Source: Pseudomonas sp. (GTDB taxonomy: Bacteria > Pseudomonadota > Gammaproteobacteria > Pseudomonadales > Pseudomonadaceae). Taken from it: 30,472 nucleotides of DNA. Positions within the stretch are counted from its first letter, which is position 1; each line of letters begins with the position of its first letter. Location: the NCBI RefSeq assembly GCF_030147005.1, contig NZ_JASLAW010000074.1, forward strand, positions 1-30,472, written 5' to 3'. The notes under the pieces were generated by a model. The model had not been told where the DNA came from, did not search any database, and saw only the letters and a program-made list of their open reading frames with translations. Below are positions 25,285 through 30,472 of this stretch, in pieces. The position numbers and the translations under genes were made by a program.

Positions 25285-26745
25285 TTAGTGCTCGGGATGC
25301 GGGTTGTTCAATGACCTGCAAGTCTCAAGCACTGTTTGATAGGCATGATTAACCGCGTCGGCGTTATATGCGTCCGCGCCTGCCAGCTGGTTAAAACAGA
25401 GCGGCGTGAAGTCCTTTTTGTCGTTATACGAAAATACCGTATAGGCTTCGTTAAGCGAGTGGCCTCCGCTGAAGGTGAGACAGGCGGCGGTCAGCGTTTT
25501 CGCATGTTCCATGGAAAATACCTTTCCTTCCTGGGCCAGATTTATAAATAAATGGTTCAACAGGTTGGTGCTGCCGGACATGCCGACACCCATTGAGCGT
25601 TCGGCGTGCAGCGCGGCTCGATTGTGAGGGGTTATTCCCTGGGTGGCGGGTTGGTAGCGGTCGATAGGCCTGATGCCCAACGTACCCTGCAGGTGGGTCT
25701 GTTGGTGTGGCGCTGACTGATAAGGCAGCAGCACGCCATATTGATCGCTGCGCAAGCTTCTGTTTTTGAGCGATTTAATCAGCTGCCGCTGGCCGTCGAT
25801 GACATCCGCATAGTGCCGTGTTGCCGTGGTGGTCACAGACTTTAATTGGGGGGCGACCAACATATATTTCACTGCCAGCGACAACGTCAGTGGAATGGCA
25901 TAGCGGTCGCGACTTTGCAGCATGGCGACAAAATTCTGCGGCGTGGGGTTCTGCAGGAATGTTTGAGCTTCCTTGATCTGTTCGCGCCAGCCGGGTGGGT
26001 CAGCGAGCATCTTTTGATGAATGTCGGCGCACACACCAAGTTGCGTGGCAGGCGGGTAGCTATTGAAGTCCGTTAGAATTTTGTGCGTGAGCACGTCATT
26101 GATGCGGTGTGATTCCGGCGAGGGGTTGTTAATTACATGCCCTGAAAAGGCAGTGTCGAAAAGACGCCCATAGTAGTTGTCATTACGCTTGGTGATGTAA
26201 AACTCTTTTTCCAGGCTATTCGATATTGCCTCTATCTTCGCCAGTAAGGCCTGGTTTTTTTCCGGTTCGGATGACAGTTTGAGCTGAAGTTGGGTTATGA
26301 GGTTTTGCGTAATATCTTTTGAGCTTTTGTTATCCAGCCAGCTCACTTTCAGCTTCTCGATGACGGGCGCTTTGACCGAGGCATCCAGTGCCGACTCTGC
26401 AACCGCAAGGGTCAGCGCCAACAGCACCTCCTTGGGCGTTCTTATCAGCTCATGCGCAGGCTGTGGCCGGTGGGTCAGGGGTGGGGTGATTGCATGGGTA
26501 ATGTCTGTAAAGTTTTTGCTGGACAAGTGCCTGGCTTGAACTTTAGTGATCATGCCTCGGCTGTCCACCGTGACCCTGTCCTTCATCTGGAATGCAGTTT
26601 CAGGGCTGATTGTTTTGCCGAGCAAGGTACTGGCCTTTTCGTCAGGGCATAAACGCCTGATGCTGTTTTGAGAACGCTGAAATGCAGAGGGTGCGTGGTC
26701 TTGGGCCCGAAGGCTGGCGGAAAGAGCGCCGTCTAATGGTTTCAT
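25285..26745 (-). CDS. Candidate HrpL-regulated type III secretion effector, family not recognised
   Basis: A 486-residue soluble protein with no signal peptide or membrane helix. A perfect hrp box lies just upstream. The first 50 residues look like a type III export signal: Pro3-Leu4, 7 serines (14%), few acidic residues, although Asp5 breaks the usual rule of none in the first twelve. Toward the C-terminus are a Gly/Ser segment, MGVGMSGSTNLLNHLF (about 393-408), and a Cys/His segment, ACLTFSGGHSLNEAY (about 428-442). Either could be catalytic, but no known fold is recognised. The length is near that of HopB1- and HopAA1-class effectors; identity with either is untested. Codon use is clearly AT-richer than its neighbours, suggesting acquisition. 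AAGGTGG provides a good ribosome site. Confidence 0.72.
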   Translation of the reverse strand: MKPLDGALSASLRAQDHAPSAFQRSQNSIRRLCPDEKASTLLGKTISPETAFQMKDRVTVDSRGMITKVQARHLSSKNFTDITHAITPPLTHRPQPAHELIRTPKEVLLALTLAVAESALDASVKAPVIEKLKVSWLDNKSSKDITQNLITQLQLKLSSEPEKNQALLAKIEAISNSLEKEFYITKRNDNYYGRLFDTAFSGHVINNPSPESHRINDVLTHKILTDFNSYPPATQLGVCADIHQKMLADPPGWREQIKEAQTFLQNPTPQNFVAMLQSRDRYAIPLTLSLAVKYMLVAPQLKSVTTTATRHYADVIDGQRQLIKSLKNRSLRSDQYGVLLPYQSAPHQQTHLQGTLGIRPIDRYQPATQGITPHNRAALHAERSMGVGMSGSTNLLNHLFINLAQEGKVFSMEHAKTLTAACLTFSGGHSLNEAYTVFSYNDKKDFTPLCFNQLAGADAYNADAVNHAYQTVLETCRSLNNPHPEH

Positions 26746-26777
26746 CGTCCCACCTTTTATTAAGCCGATTGTCTCGG

Positions 26778-26805
26778 TTGGTGGGCGATTCGGGAAAAGG
26801 GTTCC
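26778..26805 (-). promoter_or_regulatory. hrp box (HrpL ECF sigma promoter)
   Basis: Read on the minus strand the site is GGAACC (26805-26800), a 15-base spacer, then CCACCAA (26784-26778). This agrees at every fixed position with the P. syringae/P. fluorescens hrp box, GGAACC-N15/16-CCACNNA. The 3' end of the box is 33 bases before the ATG of the 486-residue gene, leaving about 25 bases of leader that includes the AAGGTGG ribosome site. Confidence 0.9.
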
Positions 26806-26843
26806 ACTTGCCAGCGCAAGAGCCCAGGCGCGTCAGACGGGGT

Positions 26844-26872
26844 AAAAAAATGCCCCGCTTGTGCGGGGCATT
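26844..26872 (-). terminator. Intrinsic terminator of ilvD
   Basis: A perfect 8-bp GC stem (TGCCCCGC / GCGGGGCA, loop of four; 26851-26870) is followed on the minus strand by seven T residues (26850-26844). It lies about 40 bases after the ilvD stop and isolates the downstream hrp-box gene from ilvD transcription. Confidence 0.95.
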
Positions 26873-26909
26873 CTGTTGGGGCAACGATAGGTTGAAGGCG
26901 GGTTAAAGC

Positions 26910-28751
26910 TTACAGCCCATCCAACATCGCCTTGTTACGCACCGCGCCTTTGTCGGCACTGGTAGCCAGCAGCGCATAAGCCTTCAATGCGGTGGTCACT
27001 TTGCGTGGACGCTTCTCCACCGGCTTCCAGCCTTTTTTGTCCTGCTCAACCCGGCGTGCCGCCAGTTCTTCGTCGCTGATCAACAGGTTGATCGAACGGT
27101 TCGGGATGTCGATCAGCACCTTGTCGCCATCCTGCACCAGGCCGATCGCACCACCGGCAGCGGCTTCCGGCGAAGCGTGGCCGATGGACAGGCCCGAAGT
27201 GCCGCCGGAGAAGCGGCCGTCGGTGAGCAGGGCGCAAGCTTTGCCCAGGCCCTTGGACTTGAGGTACGACGTTGGATAGAGCATTTCCTGCATACCCGGG
27301 CCGCCTTTCGGGCCTTCGTAGCGGATGATCACGATGTCGCCTTCTTTCACTTCGTCAGCAAGGATGCCGCGCACCGAGCTGTCCTGGCTTTCGTAGATCT
27401 TGGCACGGCCTTCGAAGACGTGGATGGACTCGTCCACACCGGCAGTTTTCACCACGCAACCGTCGAGAGCGATATTGCCGTACAGCACGGCCAGGCCACC
27501 CTCTTGCGAATAGGCGTGCTCGACGCTGCGGATGCAGCCGTTTTCACGATCGTCGTCCAGGGTGTCCCAACGGGTCGACTGGCTGAACGCGGTCTGGGTC
27601 GGGATGCCGCCAGGGCCTGCCTTGAAGAAGGTGTGCACGGCTTCGTCGTCAGTCTGGGTAATGTCCCATTTGGCGATGCCTTCGGCCATGGATTTACTGT
27701 GTACGGTCGGCAGGTCGGTGTGCAGCAGGCCGCCACGGGCCAGGGAACCGAGGATCGAGAAGATCCCGCCGGCGCGGTGCACGTCTTCCATGTGGTATTT
27801 CTGGATGTTTGGCGCGACCTTGCACAGTTGCGGTACGTGGCGCGACAGACGGTCGATGTCGCGCAGGTCGAAATCGATCTCGGCTTCCTGGGCGGCGGCC
27901 AGCAAATGCAGGATGGTGTTGGTGGAACCGCCCATGGCGATGTCCAGAGTCATGGCGTTTTCGAACGCCTTGAAGTTGGCGATATTGCGCGGCAACACCG
28001 ACTCATCGTTGTCGGTGTAGTAACGCTTGCACAGCTCGACGATGGTGCGGCCGGCCTGCAGGAACAGTTGTTCGCGGTCGCTGTGGGTGGCCAGCGTCGA
28101 GCCGTTGCCCGGTAAGGCGAGACCCAGGGCTTCCACCAGGCAGTTCATCGAGTTGGCGGTGAACATGCCGGAGCACGAACCACAGGTTGGGCAGGCGCTG
28201 CGCTCGTATTCCGCGACCTTCTCGTCAGAGGCGCTGGAATCGGCGGCGATCACCATGGCGTCGACCAGGTCGAGACCGTGGGAAGCGAGCTTGGTCTTGC
28301 CGGCTTCCATCGGCCCGCCGGAGACGAAGATCACCGGGATGTTCAGGCGCAGGGCGGCCATCAGCATGCCTGGCGTGATCTTGTCGCAGTTGGAAATGCA
28401 CACGATGGCGTCGGCGCAGTGGGCGTTGACCATGTACTCCACGGAGTCGGCGATGATCTCGCGGCTCGGCAGCGAGTACAGCATGCCGTCATGACCCATG
28501 GCGATGCCGTCATCCACGGCGATAGTGTTGAATTCTTTCGCTACACCGCCGGCGCGTTCGATTTCACGGGCGACCAGTTGGCCCAGGTCCTTGAGGTGGA
28601 CGTGACCGGGTACGAACTGGGTGAAGGAGTTGGCAATCGCGATGATCGGCTTCTTGAAGTCGTCATCTTTCATCCCCGTGGCACGCCACAGTGCGCGCGC
28701 GCCGGCCATGTTGCGGCCGTGGGTGGATGTTTTCGAGCGGTAATCAGGCAT
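26910..28751 (-). CDS. ilvD: Dihydroxy-acid dehydratase
   Basis: IlvD dehydrates 2,3-dihydroxy acids to the 2-oxo acid precursors of valine, leucine and isoleucine using an iron-sulfur cluster. The 613-residue length matches the E. coli enzyme. Cluster cysteines are Cys122 in CISNCDKITPGM and Cys193 in the CPTCGSCSGMF motif (Cys187, Cys190, Cys193). SGGTSGLSIGH near the C-terminus contributes the catalytic serine. The ATG has GGAG 8 bases upstream. A strong terminator follows. It acts in the same pathway as ilvA at the other end of the window. Confidence 0.98.
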   Translation of the reverse strand: MPDYRSKTSTHGRNMAGARALWRATGMKDDDFKKPIIAIANSFTQFVPGHVHLKDLGQLVAREIERAGGVAKEFNTIAVDDGIAMGHDGMLYSLPSREIIADSVEYMVNAHCADAIVCISNCDKITPGMLMAALRLNIPVIFVSGGPMEAGKTKLASHGLDLVDAMVIAADSSASDEKVAEYERSACPTCGSCSGMFTANSMNCLVEALGLALPGNGSTLATHSDREQLFLQAGRTIVELCKRYYTDNDESVLPRNIANFKAFENAMTLDIAMGGSTNTILHLLAAAQEAEIDFDLRDIDRLSRHVPQLCKVAPNIQKYHMEDVHRAGGIFSILGSLARGGLLHTDLPTVHSKSMAEGIAKWDITQTDDEAVHTFFKAGPGGIPTQTAFSQSTRWDTLDDDRENGCIRSVEHAYSQEGGLAVLYGNIALDGCVVKTAGVDESIHVFEGRAKIYESQDSSVRGILADEVKEGDIVIIRYEGPKGGPGMQEMLYPTSYLKSKGLGKACALLTDGRFSGGTSGLSIGHASPEAAAGGAIGLVQDGDKVLIDIPNRSINLLISDEELAARRVEQDKKGWKPVEKRPRKVTTALKAYALLATSADKGAVRNKAMLDGL

Positions 28752-29056
28752 TGGAGCACTCCGGGCGGCTAATCAAGTACTAAAGGGGAGTGAGCTTCTA
28801 ATTGACGACTGGAGCACCCGAAAAATGGCCGTGTGTCCGGAAGTTGCCACTCGCGTCGCGGGATCGCCGCGTGCTCGGGCCTCGAGCTCATAAACCCGCC
28901 GGGGGATGACTGGCGATGAATAGGGCCGATTCTACACCGTCTTCCTGTAGGAGCGAGCTTGCTCGCGAAAAACGTATAGATGACGCGGTTTACCTGACAG
29001 AACCGCGTTATCGTTGGCGATCTTCGCGAACTAGCTCGCTCCTACAGTGGACAGTG
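28752..29056. other. Intergenic region upstream of ilvD
   Basis: This 305-base gap divides ilvD from the MFS gene, both on the minus strand. About 190 bases next to ilvD should contain its promoter and leader; no leader peptide rich in branched-chain codons or T-box was recognised. The remaining part is the REPIN at 28946-29047. Confidence 0.6.
28946..29047. repeat. REPIN doublet, class B, with nested hairpin
   Basis: Inverted TGTAGGAGCGAGC cores lie at 28946 and 29047. Inside is a second perfect 8-bp stem, ACGCGGTT at 28983-28990 and AACCGCGT at 29001-29008. It ends ten bases before the stop of the MFS gene. Confidence 0.92.
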
Positions 29057-30217
29057 TCAGCGGGTGATACGGGCGTTTGTCAGCCAACCCCACAGGCTGA
29101 AAACGATGAAGCTCAAAGCAATTACCATCAATAAATGAGTTCCGGTTTGCGCAAGGGCTGCGCTGCTGACGGCGGCGGTAAGGAACATGATGCTGTTGCC
29201 AGCTGATGCGGCTGTACCCGCACTGTTTGAGAACAGTAGCATCGCCGCGGAGATGGCGGCGGGCCGCACCAGCGTGACGGCGAGGGCGCTGATCAGCATC
29301 GGGATCAGCAGGGTGACGGTGGTGATGGCATCCCACATCAGGATCAGCGTTAACAGCACGCCGGCGACGCAGAGTAAGCCAAGGCCGATATTGATTTGCC
29401 GGGACAATGAAATGCGTTTCTGCAGATACGAGGCCGCTACACCGCCAAGCAGATAGACCACGCCGTACACCATCAGCACCAGTGCGTATTGATATTCGGA
29501 AAGCTTCAGCTCATCCATGAAAATCATCGGCGTCACGCTGATCAAGGCGAAGTAGCAGGCGAATACCAGCGCGGCGATCCACCAGTAGCGCAGAAAGTCG
29601 CGATTCGAAGCGACAGCTTTCAGTGTGCCTAGGATCGATACAGCGGCACGGTGCGGGCTGGCGGACTTGCAGGGCAGGACGCAAAACGCATGAATCAACA
29701 TGCCCAGCGCCATCACGGCAAACCCATAGAAGGTGCCTTGCCAGTCGAACGTGGTTTGCAGCCATGAGCCGATCAACGGTGACAGGGCGACAAACGAACC
29801 GCTGAGGGTCATGTAATACAGGCGCACACGGGCGCGGTCCTGTTCCTCGAACAGGTCTTCCACCAGTGCATGACCCAATACGAAAAAACCACACCCCATG
29901 GCCTGGACGCTTCGAAACAACAGAAAGGTCAGGTAGTCCGTCGCCAGTGCACAACCAATCGCCCCCAGGATCGCTAGCGTGATGCAGCCGATGAGCACTT
30001 CCTTGCGGCCCCACTTATCCGATAGCGGGCCGGCGATCAATTGGGAAACCGAAAAGACGAGCGTGAACAGGCTGATGGACAGTGCAATGTCTGCCGATGG
30101 CGTATCGAATTTGGCGGACAGGGCGGGGAAAGAGGGCAGCAGGATATTGATCGGGAAGAAGCTGATCAGGGAGATGCAGGTGATGAGAATGAAGCGGGAT
30201 AGCGAAGAGCCAAACAT
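29057..30217 (-). CDS. MFS exporter, Bcr/CflA-like (DHA1)
   Basis: A 386-residue inner-membrane protein with about twelve helices. FPINILLPSFPALSAKF in helix 1 and the loop 2-3 motif GPLSDKWGRKEVL are typical of the DHA1 drug:proton antiporters, of which Bcr/CflA is the closest by eye. Substrate cannot be read. ATG 30217 is chosen because the frame can only be extended through a TTG at 30253, and GGAA precedes the ATG. Base use is slightly AT-richer than the core genes. It stands alone, with REP elements on both sides. Confidence 0.85.
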   Translation of the reverse strand: MFGSSLSRFILITCISLISFFPINILLPSFPALSAKFDTPSADIALSISLFTLVFSVSQLIAGPLSDKWGRKEVLIGCITLAILGAIGCALATDYLTFLLFRSVQAMGCGFFVLGHALVEDLFEEQDRARVRLYYMTLSGSFVALSPLIGSWLQTTFDWQGTFYGFAVMALGMLIHAFCVLPCKSASPHRAAVSILGTLKAVASNRDFLRYWWIAALVFACYFALISVTPMIFMDELKLSEYQYALVLMVYGVVYLLGGVAASYLQKRISLSRQINIGLGLLCVAGVLLTLILMWDAITTVTLLIPMLISALAVTLVRPAAISAAMLLFSNSAGTAASAGNSIMFLTAAVSSAALAQTGTHLLMVIALSFIVFSLWGWLTNARITR

Positions 30218-30472
30218 TGTTGTTTTCCGGGATGAAACCAGAAACCGATACAAGTCTGCGAAAAGTGGAATTCAATCAAAACTACGGTGAGATGTTTCTT
30301 GGATTCATGTGGTTTGAGGTTGTAGGAAAAGATTCCTGACGCAGCGCGGTTCAAATGTGGGAGCGGGCTTGCCCCAATGCCAGTCAGTTAAGCGCTAGAG
30401 CAGGCAACCGTCGGCCTGTGGCGAGGGAGCTTGCTCCCGCTGGGCCGCGAAGCGACCCCAGAAAATGGGACT
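30218..30472. repeat. Right-edge non-coding region with REP copies
   Basis: A class C REP singlet lies at about 30354-30375 and a class A element at 30412-30472. The latter repeats the first 60 bases of the window with only a few differences. AATGCCAGTCAGTTAAG at 30376-30392 is the exact reverse complement of 112-128. The first 100 bases should hold the MFS promoter, which was not resolved. Confidence 0.7.

Noticed and set aside
28752..28945. Leader-peptide attenuator for ilvD
   Set aside because: No short frame rich in Leu/Ile/Val codons followed by a terminator/antiterminator pair was recognised.
1..30472. CRISPR array
   Set aside because: The short palindromic repeats are dispersed singly or in inverted pairs, not as regularly spaced direct repeats, and no cas genes are present.

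Overview
The window is chromosomal DNA from a Pseudomonas, most likely the P. fluorescens group. The evidence is high GC with strong G/C third positions, the gene order rpiA-ilvA ... rppH-ptsP ... lgt-thyA ... folA ... ilvD (recalled as the order around PA0330-PA0353 of P. aeruginosa), and abundant REP/REPIN palindromes of the P. fluorescens type between genes.

Layout. (1) 1-9488 is housekeeping: rpiA and ilvA diverge, followed by a small membrane protein, a HAD hydrolase, rppH-ptsP (RNA 5'-end processing and the nitrogen PTS), an NRDE/TANGO2 protein, and lgt-thyA. (2) 9622-19034 is an accessory block. A CadR/CadA cadmium-zinc efflux pair shares a textbook MerR-type promoter. It is followed closely by a LysR regulator and a 2-aminoethylphosphonate (AEP) cluster: an ABC importer (ATPase, fused permease, binding protein), a PbfD-type FAD oxidoreductase and a PhnZ-type HD-domain oxygenase. 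(3) 19013-21752 holds an overlapping DUF2868 membrane protein and DUF3482 GTPase pair of unknown role, divergent from folA. (4) 22433-25122 has a cystine transporter of the TcyP type and a secreted phosphorylcholine phosphatase, PchP. (5) 25285-26745 is an AT-richer orphan gene preceded by a perfect hrp box (GGAACC-N15-CCACCAA), and is probably a HrpL-controlled type III effector. (6) 26910-30217 has ilvD with its terminator and a Bcr/CflA-like MFS exporter.

How the parts fit together. The AEP cluster and PchP both scavenge headgroup compounds for phosphorus and nitrogen. IlvA and IlvD belong to branched-chain amino acid synthesis; ThyA and FolA form the thymidylate/folate cycle. The two most notable observations are the hrp-box gene, which suggests a plant- or eukaryote-associated life style with a type III system elsewhere in the genome, and the AEP cluster, which pairs PbfD with PhnZ but has no PhnY, PhnW, PhnX or PbfA in the window. 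Functions are assigned from motifs and remembered family features; no database search was run.
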